Positions 1-12,541 of a stretch of 64,000 nucleotides of DNA are shown piece by piece. The stretch comes from Ignelater luminosus. Lineage: Eukaryota > Arthropoda > Insecta > Coleoptera > Elateridae. The notes below the pieces were generated by a model. That model did no database searches. It saw nothing but the letters and a program-made list of their open reading frames with translations, and was not told the DNA's origin. A program made the translations under genes and the position numbers. The stretch spans positions 71,051 to 135,050 of the forward strand of contig VTPC01003858.1 in NCBI GenBank assembly GCA_011009095.1, given 5' to 3'. Numbering within the stretch: the stretch's first letter is position 1; each line of letters starts with the position of its first letter.

Positions 1-349
1 TTTGCGACGGGAGCCAATTGTGGGTTAGGGTGCTGAATGAAAAGCTTGGGGTAGCTTGTGTTTGGTGTGCTCGTGTCTAGATGACTCTTGAAGGTAAAGA
101 TTGACGCGAGGTTTTTCAGTTGGGAATATTTAATGAGTATAGAAAAAAGACGAGAAGTAAGTGGCAGTATGGGAAGTATGAGCTAGTCATGCTGTTGCAT
201 TATGTTTACTTTCGCTTGAGTAGTTTAAAAGACGCTTGTCTTTTGTGATATTCTACCGTGTGCTTCTCTTTCACAGATATCAGACATGTTGTGCTAAGCC
301 TTTGCTTTAATAACTTTTTCATTTTCTAAACGCTAAACGTGATACTTGA

Positions 350-1040
350 TCAATTTACAGGGAAAACTTCCTACTACGCTCACCCGTAGCTTAAACTTTC
401 ATGAAAATTAGGAATTATCTCGAAACACTGCAACTGACACCGTCTTCGATGCAACACTTACATTTTGTTTATCTGCCCCCACTGAATTCTCTCTGTTTAA
501 CCTAATGTAAGCCTTAAAATTCATAACTTTTTTATTTATTGAACGATAGACATGAAACTTGCATACTATATAGGGAAAGTACCTTCCTAACAGGATCTTT
601 TAAGACCAACCAAATAAACTTTCTCGTACGCTCACTAGTGGCGAATTTAGCAACTATTTGAAACATCCCGTGTATACGGATGAAGATATCTGCAAGCAAA
701 AAATTGTTTCCTACTTTACCGCCAACGGTCTTCTTTATGTTGCAGTCAAATTTCCTATGGCTGGCCACCCCTGAATTTTCTCCATTTAACTCAATGTAAA
801 TTAATATAGAATGCAGAGGTCTCTTGCAAGAGCTCTGCTGCCTTTGCGTATTTCCCCATCTGGGGTGCTTTAGTATTACCGTACCGATGAAGGTTCCAGC
901 TACCTTTCTACCTGAAGAGGAAGGGCGTTAGTGGCGTACGACCTCATCGATCTTTATTTAAAAATCGAATGCATTGGTTATGGGGATGCATGCCGCCCCA
1001 AATTACCCTCATTTAAAAATTTACTCCCATGTAAGTCTGA
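350..1040. repeat. Degenerate direct repeat, unit about 290 bp
   Basis: Two or three diverged units share a C-rich landmark followed by CTGAATTYTCTC and TTTAACYYAATGTAA, seen near 476–510 and 765–800, with a weaker echo near 1000–1035. The stretches before each landmark also share a TACGCTCAC box (near 377 and 628). No coding potential is convincing here. It may be an old tandem repeat or part of an unrecognised transposon; identity is low and boundaries are approximate. Confidence 0.35.
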
Positions 1041-2000
1041 CGCATGTGGTAGATGTAGTACTACGCAGTGCATCGATTAGTACCTGTTTCGCGATTAATT
1101 ATCTATAAATAAGCACTCCAAGTGGCGTTAAAGGGGGTTCCGGTATCCCCAGCTCTAGACACAGGATTTTCGAATTTCTGAGATTTTTTAATTGGAACGT
1201 GTGTAGCGGCTTAAGCCTATACTGACGCTATTAATTTCATCCCCCGATCTTCTTTTGTGTCGATTCCGCGTTCCATTCTGCACTAGTTTTGGTTTGTTGC
1301 TTTTTTCTACTTTGTATAACACGCACGCATGGGCGTGGGATTCCCCTGCGAACAGCTGATTGACTCTATCATTGCAAGATACCGCTTAGCATACCAGTGG
1401 GTTGCCTGGTAGCAGTTGTGTAAAAAGCCAATTCTGTGTAAGTGTTCAGTGTCGTGGTTTATAGCAGTGTTTGTATACACAGGATTACACAATATCTTTT
1501 GGATTAACTAATAGATAATACTACATGGGCAAGTGAACCTCTGTTTCGATTTATTTATATTTATGTTATAAAAGAACACAGCAAGGGTTCCTCATTGCAT
1601 AAACACAAGTTTATTTCTGCATATAGAAACTGTATTTATGTATTAATTCCGTTAGATTTATTTTAATTCCGTATTTAATAAGTTAGCTAGACAGGTTAAT
1701 TATGATTTATTTACCTTCGGATTCATATTTGTAATATTTCGGTTTCGTTATTCATGTGGATGTTGAAAAGTTTCTTATTAGTAAACTTGTATTGCTTTGT
1801 CAATAAAAGAGTCCGTCATACTAGACACGAAAATATTTCCTGTCAATAATAATAGGCTTTCGCATCATAACGATTTTGTTGTTAACGAAATACTGCCTAA
1901 AATTAAATTAGGTCAATTTTATCTTTGTTGTTTACCATTATTTTCAAACAGATGACTGATCTACATATATATAATCTTGACTTTTTTATACCCGTAGGTG
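1041..2000. other. Intergenic sequence, no gene seen
   Basis: AT-rich sequence without a recognisable gene, repeat boundary or RNA. The few open frames are short and lack any familiar motif. Confidence 0.5.
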
Positions 2001-2013
2001 TAAGGTAATGTTA

Positions 2014-4921
2014 CTAGTCACTGTCACTGTTGTCATCATGAGTCTCTCGTCTTTGTTCATAACAGCTTTCACTCACTTCCACTATGTTTACTTTCCGTGT
2101 ACAAACTTTCTCCACTACCTTAGCATCCTCTTTTGTTACACCCTTTTTTCTTAAAGTTTTCTCAATGTTGTCCTCCCACGTTTTCGCTGATCTCCCTCGC
2201 TTCTTCTTTCTGGTACTTTCTCGACTATTCTGTTGTTGTTCATTCGAACCATATGTCCGAACCATCTCAGCTGTGCTTTTCCCACTCTTTCGAGAACTGC
2301 TTCTGCTTTTAATTCTTTCCTCACATTGTTATTTCTCACTCTGTCTAATCTCGTTATTCCTAATATTGCTCGTAGGTACTTCATTTCCATGGTCTGCACT
2401 TTACTTGCCTGCTTGTTTGTAAGGTTCCAGCTTTCACACTCGAACGTCAGAATTGGCACAAAAACCGTTTTGTATACACTCATTTTTGTCTTCCTAGATA
2501 GTTCTTTCTTCCTTACACATGTGTTTCTAACTGAATGATACATTCTTTCTTTTCAATTCTAGCTGTAGTTTCTGCTTCTTGACTTCCTCTATTATTTATT
2601 TGTACTCCTAGATATTTAAATGTATTGACCTGCTCTAGTTTTATGCCATTTAACTCTATGTTGACTCCCATGTGATCTTCTCCTGTCACCATAATTTTCG
2701 TTTTATTTCCATTTATGTTCAAGTTCCTCTTTTGGAATGCCTCATTCCATATCTGTAAATTTTTCCTTAAGTTGTTTTCCGTATTGGCAAATATTACAAT
2801 ATCGTCGGCAAATGCACAGACTTCTACCCATTCTGGTACTGAGTTCCTGTGTCCTATATATAACTTGTTTGTACTTATTTTGGTTTCTTTTATAACAACG
2901 TTGAACAAGACTGGGCTTACGACTCCGGTTTGTCTTAGGCCTTCCTTTACTGAAAACTCTTCCGATTGTCGGTTGTCTGTTCTTACGTAATTTCTAGTAT
3001 ATTTATACAAACTCATTACTGCCATTTTTAGTTTATTACATACATTCCTTTTCACTGGACTTTCCTTGACTATGTTTCTCTTTACCATATCAAATGCCTT
3101 TTTTAGGACTATAAAGGCCATGTAAATTTTTCTACTTGATCTCTCTGCCCTTTCTATTATTTGTTTGATGGTAAATATGTGGTCTTGGATTTCCTTGACT
3201 TTTCTGAATCCATTTTGGGGTTCTTCTATCTGTGCCTCAATCTCCTTCCTCAATCTACCTCCTAAAACTCTCTCATACACTTTAGCCACTATACTCAGAG
3301 GGTAATGCCTCTGTAATTTTTGCAACCTGTCTTACCCCATTTTTATGTACTGGTATTAAGATGCCAATTTCCCAGTCCTTTGGTACTTCGCTTTTGTCCC
3401 ATGCTTTGTTAAAAATTTCAGTAATCAACTTTAGTCCCTTCGCCCCTAAGTTTTTTAGCATTTCTGCCGTAATTTGGTCATGACCGGCTGATTTTCCTTT
3501 CTTTAACATCTTTATTGCTTCTGTTACTTCGTTTAGCTCTATTCTTGTTCCTTGTTTTATCCATTCAGTTTCATACTCACTTACTTCTTCATTTCTTAGA
3601 AGTGTTCTTGTTTCCATAACTCCATGATTTTATTTTTATTTATGTTTTTCAATTGTTTCAGTTTTGGTTATTGCTATCCCGTTTTTGCATTTTTTAGTAT
3701 CTAGTAAAATAATTTCTGGTTACTATGGTAATCTTCTTGCATCTTTCCTCCAAAGTCCTCTCAAGATTTCTTCTTTACTTCCTTTACCATTTCTTTTACC
3801 TTATTTCTCTGCTCTTTGTATTCGTTATATCTGCTATTAGTACTTTCAGCCAGGTAACGCTTCCATTTCTCTTTCTTCATTTTGACTTCTTTTTTGATTT
3901 CTCCGTTCCACCAAGGTGTCTCTTTTCTGTTTTTATTTATCTTTCTCTCACCAGTTTTGCACTTTCTCTGACTGTATCTTTAAAATAATCCCATATCTGT
4001 TCTATGTCCATCTCTTCTATGTTACATTCTTCAAACTTTGCCTCAGTTTTTAGAGTGAATTGTTGTGCTGTTTGTTCTTCTGCTAGTTTATATGATTTTA
4101 TTGCTTTTTTTCAGGACCATTGCACGACAAATCTTTTCTTTCTTTGTTACCATGTTGTCTTGAACTATGTTTTCTTATGTTTGTTTCAGCCATGTGCAAG
4201 AAGTGGTCACTATCTACTTCTGCACTTCTTCTAACTCTTACATATCGGATGTCTCTTCTATTTTCTCTATTTATTAATATATAATCTATAATTGATTTCT
4301 CATTTCGGCTAGTCACTACTTTGGTGTATTTATGGATTTTCTTGTGCTTGTAAAAGGAATTTGTAACTACCAGGTTATTTTGAATATATAAGTCTATTAT
4401 TCTTTTCCCATTGTTGTTTCTGATATTTTCACCGTAAACCCCTACTGCTTCTTCTGTATTTTGATCTTTCTTCCCAACTCTCCCATTAAGGTCACCCAAA
4501 ACGATTATTTTCTCATTCTTATTTTCAGTTGTATTTGAAATCGTTTCCTAGAATTTATCCTTGGTTCCGACTCTTTCATTCTCGTCAGGGCCATACACAA
4601 CCATGATATACACTTTTCCATCTCCTTCTATCTCGAACTCTAGTCCTAGAATTCTTTCCGAGATACAATCCCATTTCTTTAAGTATTTCCTCATATTTTT
4701 TCCACTATATATTCCACTCCAGCTTGTGCTCTATTTTCGGGCTTTACTCCACTAAGAATCATTATATATCCGTTTTCTACTTCTATATCTTTGATTTCCT
4801 TCTTTTTGGTTTCCGTAAGAGCTAATATTTTTATATCTCTCTCTTTAAATTCTTGTATTACTTCTCTTTCTTTTCCATTTAGTCCTCTTGTGTTCCATGT
4901 TGCAATGTTCCATCCTTTCAT
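2014..4921 (-). pseudogene. LINE copy A ORF2 (endonuclease–reverse transcriptase), multiply broken
   Basis: The ATG at 4921 opens MKGWNIATWNTRGLNGK, the classic start of an AP endonuclease. The endonuclease continues to about 4098 (GDLNGRVGK; SIIDYILINRE) across frameshifts near 4690 and 4500. The linker covers 4098–3617. RT begins in 3617–3282 (GKSAGHDQITAEML) and continues in another frame in 3325–2513, where the palm motif FADDIVIFA is intact. The C-terminal part occupies 2543–2014 in two frames and carries the family tail LRWFGHMVRM. At least five frame changes separate these pieces, so it cannot make a working enzyme. The polymerase core itself is well preserved, suggesting moderate age. 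Confidence 0.85.
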
Positions 4922-5062
4922 TTTTATGTTATTTCTTATTTTATGATCACCCCCATATTTTATTTTCGTTTTTCCATTCATGTCCTTTTCCTTTGCCTGG
5001 TCGTTCACCGTGTAATTTGTTATAGCTTGCTGTTTTAGTCTTTTGGATTTACTTGTTCTAGC

Positions 5063-5809
5063 CTATCCCTGACTTTATTCCATTTCCATATGATGCCGTT
5101 TATCGTTATTTTGTTGTAGGCAATTTGTACTTACTTTCTATTTTCCCTTCCTTCTTTGGCCCTTTTTCTTATATGTCTCTGTTTTTCTCTTTCTTGTTTC
5201 GTTAAGTCATCGTTAATGTAAATTCTATCGTCTTTAATATTCTTTAATTTATGTTTCGATTCCATAATCGTCATTTTGTTTTTTTCGTTTTCCAATTCAA
5301 TTAAATATGTTTTTCTCCCAGTTTAATAGCCGTTTTGACTTATACTGCCACCTCCAAATGCGTGTTTAGGAAATTTCTTGCCCCTTCTTTCAGTCGAGTG
5401 GGGTCTTCACTATCAATTTTTAGCCCATTCATAACAATATTGTTCTTCCTTTTCTCTTTTTCTACCCATTCCATGTTGTTTTTAATTCTCTCCAGTTCTT
5501 GCTTGATCTCCTTGTTTTCTCTTCTTATAGTTTCGTTTTTCATTTTTAGTTTTTCCACTTCTTTGTAATATTCTTTTTGTTCTTCCCTCACCTGTTGTAA
5601 TTCTTCACCCACCTGTTTAATCTCGGCTTTTATCTCCATCTTCATTTCATGCATTATTTTAATTAACGCATCTAGCTTTTCATCTTGTTGATCTGCTGTT
5701 TCACGGGAGATCTGGGTGTTTTCTTACTTCTATCAAAATATCCACTATTTCCTCTGTCTTCTTTTCTTTTCTTTTTTGATTGCTCATCCGAAGAGTCGCC
5801 GCTGAACAT
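5063..5809 (-). pseudogene. LINE copy A ORF1 (coiled-coil RNA-binding protein), frameshifted
   Basis: The start is read as the ATG whose complement is at 5807–5809, giving MFSGDSSDEQ followed by a lysine run; copy C has the nearly identical start MFSDDSLEEQ. A frameshift near 5690–5705 moves the frame, after which 5654–5340 encodes a highly charged heptad-rich coiled coil (E/K-rich, about 70 residues) followed by an RKNNIVMNGL segment typical of the RRM-like part of LINE ORF1 proteins. The frame degrades below 5340 with several stops. ORF1 proteins of this type trimerise and coat the element's RNA. The end coordinate is approximate. Confidence 0.7.
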
Positions 5810-5829
5810 TTTGCGTCTATAACTGTTCA

Positions 5830-6510
5830 CACTAGCGCTTTAGCTACCAAATTTTAAATACTGTTTAGTCCCGCACAATTTGTATTTCTATTTATATACA
5901 CTCTCGGCTTCTAAGTTTGTGTTTACATGCACTTCCTTACTAGCAGAAATTGTTTATCAATTTTGTTTGTTTGGGTACGCTTCTGCCTTGTTTGTGCACT
6001 CTGTTTATCGTTTCGCGATAAGAGTGCGACTATTTATCGGTTTATACTGTTCATAATTTTTCAATAACCTATTTATTTAATAATTTCACGTTTCGCCGTT
6101 TAATTTATTTACATATAAGCACTTTATTTAATAATGATTCTGTATCTGCACTTTTTGCGTAATTTTAAGCACGTAACCGCCCGAAATTCGAGTTAGACTA
6201 CGGAACCGAAATTGACGCGTTTATTCCGTGCTAATCCAGGACTGGACTGACTTACATATATTTTACAATTTGTTTGTACATTATTTGTAACCAGCGTTTT
6301 ATGTTTTCTGCAACATTCTTAATATTACTTAACTATTTTGTTTATATGTGTATTGTTGTTTATGCTGTTGAGACTATTTGCGTGTGCCTTGTTATAATTT
6401 CAATTATCGTTTTCTTTCTCCATCGCACGCACTATTACTATCTGTTCCAGGCAACATTTAGCACCTGGAGAACGCTGTCGACGGCTACCGGCTGGTTATG
6501 CTAGCGGTTA
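5830..6510. other. No gene seen
   Basis: AT-rich sequence upstream of LINE copy A. It contains a short TTATCGTTTCGCGATAA near-palindrome at about 6005–6022 but no coding region; part of it could be the LINE 5′ untranslated region. Confidence 0.4.
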
Positions 6511-6514
6511 GTTT

Positions 6515-6715
6515 TATATGTACAGGGTGGTCCAAGATTCCGCTCTAGTAAGATAATAGCTTAATGTTAGGAAATAGAAACAAATTGAGAGCAGCAAGCA
6601 ACATGGTGCCTCTGGAAGCATAACCTAAAAATATTTTGAATTATACAGGGTGTTCTATTTGTTTGTGGCAGCATCTTACTTTATTTTTTCAAATGGAACA
6701 CCTTGTATATTACTT
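6515..6715. repeat. ACAGGGTG-type repeat ends with small inverted repeat
   Basis: TACAGGGTGGTCC occurs at about 6519, and ATACAGGGTGTTCTATTTG at about 6643 is followed some 45 bp later by its near reverse complement, CAAATGGAACACCTTGTAT (to about 6711). Such ends are common terminal sequences of insect DNA transposons and their non-autonomous derivatives. No transposase is visible between them. Confidence 0.5.
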
Positions 6716-8790
6716 CATTTTTGGATTTCCTATTACATTTAGATTCATTTTTATTAACTATATGTTTGGTCTAAATTGCGTCGTTTTCGAGATATTTAAT
6801 ATTTTTTGAAAAAATTTAGTTTTACATTGTTTTAGAAATTTTGATATATCTCTGGAACTAAACAGGATACGAAGATACGGTTTGATCACCGTGTCAAATA
6901 CAGGTTGCTACATCGATTGTGTTACAAATGACTTTGTTAAAGATTACTATGATCCTATTATGGACCATTGAAAATGAAGATCTTCAATCATGGATAACTT
7001 GATATTTTTAAATTAAACGATATGAAAATTTTTGTATAATCAGACTTAAAATTTAATTGCTGCGTTAGCTTGTTGTATGTTGTCATCGTTGTCGTATTGT
7101 GTATAATTATGGGAATTGGTGTCGGCGTTCGCTCGACGTTGGTATCAGTAGCGGTAAATACTTCGTTTTGTATTGTGGTATCCTGAATTGTAAGTGGGTC
7201 AACTGCGATATGTAAATACGGTGGTAGGTCAGAGTCTTTTGCGGTCGTATCACAAAACGACATTGTCTGATAGATTCTGTATGAAGATGTGCGCGGTCTC
7301 AGAGGTGGGCGATAGCGATAGTGAGTTGCGTGGCTTGAACGCGGCCTGATGTTGTAAGTCGGTTTCGAGATTTTGTAGTGTGCGTTCTATAGTGGTTTCC
7401 AAGTTGCCAAACGCGTGTTATAAGTATGTTTTAGTGTGCTCTTAGCGCTCATAACGTGCAAAGCACGAAGCCTTCACCATTTGCTACGTCATGGGTCGCA
7501 GGGGCATAGCGGTGAACTAAGCGTAGCGGATTTAAATAAAATACGGGATCGTAGGTACGGATTATTTATTAAGGACAAGCAAAAGGTACAAACGGATAAA
7601 AGAATAAAGCAGTTACAACGACAGGATAAAATAATAAGCAATAAAATAAAGTTAACTTACATGGTCATCGTAGGATCGAGCAGTATCTTTTCTAGGCGGG
7701 CTCGTTGGTTGACGGAGGCAACTCTGCTGTTCAGCTACTCAGCTACTGACTACTCCCTCAAGGCATAGAACATGTATACAAGTAGAGAAGATCAAAACAT
7801 CCTGTACTTTCAAGAGATATAGATCATCCGTCAACCACCGATATCCTGCATAACACGGGATGGGATAAAGTGTTATCATTAATAGCTTCTTATTATTCTA
7901 GAGAAAAGTGAGTTCACCTTGACGTCTTTAGGATGAAAAATATGTTTATAATTAGAGATGTTTTCATACTGCTCAATCCTTACGTGACAATACTGATAGT
8001 TGTAAGTAAAGATCTTTGTTCATTGATAATTGCTCTTTGTTTTGTTTACAAATTTCATAATGAAATCTGTTTGGTTAAAAACAAAATATCACTAGTTCTA
8101 AATTGTTGATATTTACTTTATTACTAATATAGTTAACTGTAAATTAAAATAAAATCTGGATGACTTCATCTCTACCTTGAGTTTCAAGACCTGGTTTGTA
8201 TAATTTTTCCTTGCTTCTTGAACTGCAATAAAATGTATTGACTGGTTTTTCTCTTTCTTTGTTTTTTTTTGGTTATTATTAATAAATAGTAAATCTGCCC
8301 TGAGCTTGTATTTTCCTCAAACTTAAAGAAAATACTGACGCTCAACTTTTTGGTATATTTGTTGTTTCTTTTATTTATTGAATAGAATCGAATGGTGGAT
8401 TTGTTATTTATTACTGTATTTGATATCCCAATCTAAGTTTAAAGTTGTCTGACACCTACGACCCAAGCGGGGTAAGTTCTATAAAACCGGATTGCTACTA
8501 GGATGAGTAATTACTTTTGTGACGTTCGAATAAGTAACTTTTTAAGCTGGTTACACTCTTCTACATCAAAATCAACACTTGAATTAATGAGATGAATTTG
8601 GAAACTGCCGGAGCTACCCTCCTACGGAAGAGGCCTTAGATCTAGACAGACATAGTGTGCTTGATAACTAAAGAAACTCTGACGAATAAGATAGATTTAA
8701 AGGTTGAACCGCCACCATTAAGTTGCAGAAGCGCGAAGAATTCTTATTTGTAAATAAAATATTTACGCACATCCTAATTGGACAATGAAA
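6716..8790. other. No supported gene; contains a CpG-richer island
   Basis: Mostly AT-rich. The part from about 7080 to 7560 is clearly richer in CG dinucleotides than its surroundings and has a 91-codon open frame on the minus strand starting at 7263 with no recognisable domain. It could be a promoter or first exon, but I see no firm splice donor or homology. From 7870 to 8790 I see nothing. Confidence 0.35.
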
Positions 8791-8882
8791 AATATAATTT
8801 TGCAAGACAGAAGAGAATGTTTCCAAAGCGAGTAATAGACCTGTTTGGGTCTTGCCTGATTAAAACTTTCTTTCAATAGAAA

Positions 8883-9734
8883 GTGCAAGATGCTAAAATT
8901 AATATAATAAAATGTTATTTAATACTAAATAATATGACACTTAACAAAATTTATGATGTCTATCTGTTTGAAAATATAAAAGATAAAGTGAATTTTCAAA
9001 AAATATTTCTTTTTCTAACATTCCAGAAGTCTATAAACAAAAGCGGAGAAAAAACTACTAAGGTATTTCCATTGTTTTATGTCGATCTTGTGCAAAAGAA
9101 AAACAACAAAGAAATCTATAACATCAAAGAACTTGTCGACTGCAAGATAACCGTAGAACCGCCTAAATAAAACAATAGTATTCCCCAATGTACTAACTGT
9201 CAGCAGCTTGGACACACAAAAAACTTCTGCAGCAGAGAAGCAAGATGTGTCAAGTGTGCTGGTAAACACCATACAAGAGAATGCAAGAAACAACGTAATA
9301 GTGTAGCAACATGTGCACTTTGCAATGAGAAAGGACACACAGCCAACTATAAAGAATGCGCAGTGTATCAAAAGAAAAGGAAAGAACTGCAGTCAAAAAA
9401 AACTACAGCGGTACAACGGTTGCAGCAAGTAACTAACAAGCCACACAAGCCTGTAACGCCACATACCATGGTACACAACGAACCACAAGAACCAGTAAAG
9501 CCTTCAACCTCTGGAACCTACGCTAATGCCACCAAAAAGTCCAACGACAAACAAACTGAAGCAAAAAAACAAAAACCTGCAAGTGACGAGCCTACCATCA
9601 GCGACATGATGAAAATGCTCACCGAATTTCAGATTGAAATGAGAAAGAATTTTAGTCAGTTATCCAAGAGGGTGGAAAACTTAGAGATAACCAAAATACC
9701 CCAAACCAAGTCAAGCAGAAACAAACATGAATAA
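8883..9734 (+). pseudogene. Jockey ORF1 (gag-like nucleic-acid-binding protein), N-truncated, one stop
   Basis: The single frame is open except for a TAA at 9168–9170 (…VEPPK*NNSIPQC…). The part before the stop matches the PRE_C2HC region that precedes the knuckles in Jockey gag proteins (PLFYVDL … NIKELVDCKITVEPP). After it come CTNCQQLGH, CVKCAGKHH and CALCNEKGH, the three zinc knuckles. A Pro/Thr/Lys-rich linker and a short coiled-coil-like C-terminus (to NKHE) follow. The protein binds element RNA. The first residue seen is not a true start; the real N-terminal portion is absent. Confidence 0.85.
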
Positions 9735-12381
9735 TCCGTTCCTGCGCATTATAACGTGGAATGCAAATGGGCTCAATCAAAGAGCCCAAGAACTAGAAAT
9801 CTATCTGCGAACAAACAATATAGACATAGCTCTCATTTCTGAGACACATTTTTCAAACAAAAATTTTATCAAAATACGTGGCTATGACTCCTACTGGACT
9901 ACACACCCAAGTGGACAGGCTAGAGGAGGTACCGCGATCATAATCAAAGAAAATATTCAACATTATGAACGAGAACACATTCGCAAACCTTACATTCAAG
10001 CGACTGTCATCACAATCCTACGAAATGGAGCTGACCTTAACATTGCTGCAGCATATTGTCCACCTGGACATACCCCAGCAAGAAATGACTTCATCGACAT
10101 CTTTAATTCTCTCGGTCCGAGATTTATTATCGGTGGCGACTACAATATCAAACATACAGCATGGGGATCAAGATTAATATCACCTGGAAAAGGTAGAGAA
10201 TTTATTAAGTGCTATTAACCAACTAAATTGTGATCATCATTCCTCACGCAGACCGACCTACTGGCCTACAAATGTGAGAAAGACACCTGATCTATTAGAC
10301 TTCTTTATATCAAAGGGAATTGGATCAAATTATATTGAAGTAGAAGGCAGTGATGATCTAACATCAGATCATACCACAGTCCTTCTATGCCTCAATGCAA
10401 ATATTATCAAAAAGAAAAGAAAAACTAATCTCACAAATAAGTATTCAGATTGGGACATCTTCAGAGATAAACTGGAAGAGATAATCAATTTAAAAGTAAA
10501 CTTGAAATCTAGACCTAGAATGGCAATCTAGGAATTTTATTGAGAATATCAAAACAGCAGCAAGAAAAGCTACCCCTGAAGCAAAAGAAACTCCCATATG
10601 TGAAATAAAATATCCTGCTAGTATTAGGGAACAAATTAAAGAAAAGGAGAGCCAGAAGGATATTGCACACTATCCGAAACCCTACTGATAAAACAGAATT
10701 CAACAGAATAAGCAATCAAGTCAGAGAAATGATTAATACATACAAACAAAATTGCCTCGACGAGTACTTAAATAACCTCAGACCGGAAGTGGACAAGGAA
10801 TACTCATTGTGGAAAGCGACAAGAAGATACAAAAGGCCCGTTACTCGTGTCCCTCCCATAAGAGACACTCAAGGTAACTGGCTACGAAAAAACGGTGAAA
10901 AAGCTGAATTGTTTGTGCAACATCTAGCAAATACATTCCAACCACACGAAATACAGTCTGATATCCAAACTATATCAACTTATCAACCAGAAATAGCATT
11001 CAAATTGTTCACACCAATAGAAATAGCAAAAGAAATAGATCAAAATCTCAATCCAAAAAAGGCACCAGGGATCGACGAAATATCACCTGGGGTGTTCAAA
11101 GAACTGCCAAGGAAGGCCATTATCATTCTTACATATCTCTTCAATGCCTGCTTACGCTTGGAATACGTTCCTGAGTGCTTCAAGATGGCACAGATAATCA
11201 TATTAAAAAAGCCAGATAAGCCAGACGAGGAAGTTGGATCGTATAGACCGATTTCACTTCTTCCAACAATTTCAGAACTATTCGAGAAACTATTTTTAAA
11301 GCGGCTTAAGCCTTTAATAAACATCCCGGACTTCCAGTTCGGATTCCGAAATAAACACTCAGCTATCGATCAAGTACATCGAGTCATCAAAGTCATTGAA
11401 CGAGCTTCTGAAGAAGGGAAATATTGCTCTGCAGTATTCCTTGATGTGTCGCAGGCGTTTGACAGAGTGTGGCACAAAGGTTTAATCCTCAAGATGAGTA
11501 AAATGCTACCCAAAAGTTATTGCAGATTGCTAGAATCATACTTAGCTAATCGGCAATTTCGAGTGATGCACGAGGATGCCAAGTCAAAATTTTATCCAAT
11601 AAAAGCAGGCGTACCGTAGGGAAGTGTGTTGGGACCCCTTTTGTACCTGCTATATACTGCTGATATTCCAACATCAGATGAGACATTCACCGGAACCTTT
11701 GCAGATGATACTGTAATCATGGCGGTAAATGAATCACAATCAATAGCAGTTAAGAAAACTCAACGCACACTGAACAAAATCAACAGATGGACAAAAGACT
11801 GGAAAATCAAGCTTAACGAGCTGAAATCAGTCCACGTCACATATACGCTGCGGCGAAGAAATTGCAGTCTAAGAACATATCTCAACGAGGTACCAATCCC
11901 TCAAGCAGAATCAGCAAAATATCTTGAGCTTCATTTAGATTCAAGATTAAACTGGAAACACCATCTAAGAAAAAAAGCTGAACAAATTCGCATTAAACAA
12001 CGACAAATGTATTGGCTGGTTGGACATTATTCTAAAATGAATCTTCATTGTAAAAGAACTATTTATCTATCTATATTCAAACCGATATGGATGTATGGGA
12101 TACAACTTTGGGGTTGTGCACATAAATCTAATCGAGAAATAATACAAAAATGTTAAAACAAATTTCTGAGGATGATCACCAACGCGTATCGATACGTAAC
12201 CAATAACGAAATACATAACGACCTCAATATACCCACGATAGAGGAAGTCATCAAGGAACGAGCCAATAAACATGAGATTAGACTTCTCAATCATCCAAAC
12301 GTGGAAGCAATTCAATTATTGGACACAACCAATGAAAGAAGAAGACTGAAGCGAACAAAACCGCATGAATTATGTAGATAA
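9727..12381 (+). pseudogene. Jockey ORF2 (endonuclease–reverse transcriptase), two frameshifts and two stops
   Basis: The ATG at 9727 overlaps the ORF1 stop. The endonuclease starts RIITWNANGLN and carries ISETHF, HPSGQARGGTAIII, AAYCPPGH, GGDYNIKH and SDHTTVL. A one-base insertion near 10193–10200 shifts the frame and a compensating change near 10525–10535 restores it. RT follows from about 10663: KKAPGIDEISP, GSYRPISLLP, FLDVSQAFDRVWH, then a TAG at 11617–11619 in GVP*GSVLGP where Gln is expected, then the catalytic FADDTVIMA. A TAA at 12154–12156, also at a probable Gln codon, separates the C-terminal 75 codons. Apart from these four lesions the enzyme looks complete for a Jockey ORF2 (about 880 codons). 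Confidence 0.92.
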
Positions 12382-12541
12382 AAGACGTAAAGAGTACTAT
12401 TGGCAACTAAGCACTGGTTAAGTATTTCCACACAAGTCTTGTTTAATATAAACACAATTCATCTGTACTAATAAATTAATTATATTAAGATTGTAGTAGT
12501 CTACCTGAATAAAGGTGTTTATTAAAAAAAAAAAAAAAAAA

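Larger units (their letters stand above)
2014..5809 (-). mobile_element. RTE-like LINE, copy A (broken)
   Basis: A non-LTR retrotransposon runs right to left with both coding regions present in order: ORF1 with coiled coil, then ORF2 with AP-type endonuclease, reverse transcriptase and a C-terminal tail ending just before 2014. Frameshifts and stops break both ORFs. There is no obvious poly(A) tail at the 3′ end near 2000. A second copy of the same family lies on the opposite strand at 31563–35700; the two share start residues, coiled coil and C-terminal motifs. Clade is judged by motif only: RTE/Proto2-like is most likely, but a tree of the RT domain would be needed to settle it. Confidence 0.85.
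8800..12541 (+). mobile_element. Jockey-clade LINE, nearly complete, with poly(A) tail
   Basis: The order is ORF1 (PRE_C2HC-like domain plus CCHC knuckles), an 8-bp ORF1/ORF2 overlap (9727–9734), ORF2 (endonuclease then reverse transcriptase), a short 3′ UTR with AATAAA-like sequence near 12509, and an 18-A tail at 12524–12541. The gag N-terminus is missing or too decayed before about 8883, so the copy is probably 5′-truncated and its left edge is uncertain. Only five disabling changes are visible in about 3.5 kb of coding sequence, making it the youngest retrotransposon in the window. It sits just upstream of the serine protease gene in the same orientation. Confidence 0.93.

Noticed and set aside
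2084-2990. Plus-strand open frames of 90–110 codons
   Set aside because: They lie opposite the LINE reverse transcriptase and have the hydrophobic, Phe/Ser-rich composition of antisense frames.
6988-7263. 91-codon minus-strand frame as a gene
   Set aside because: No known domain, no clear splice site and no neighbour supporting it; kept only as part of the CpG-richer island observation.
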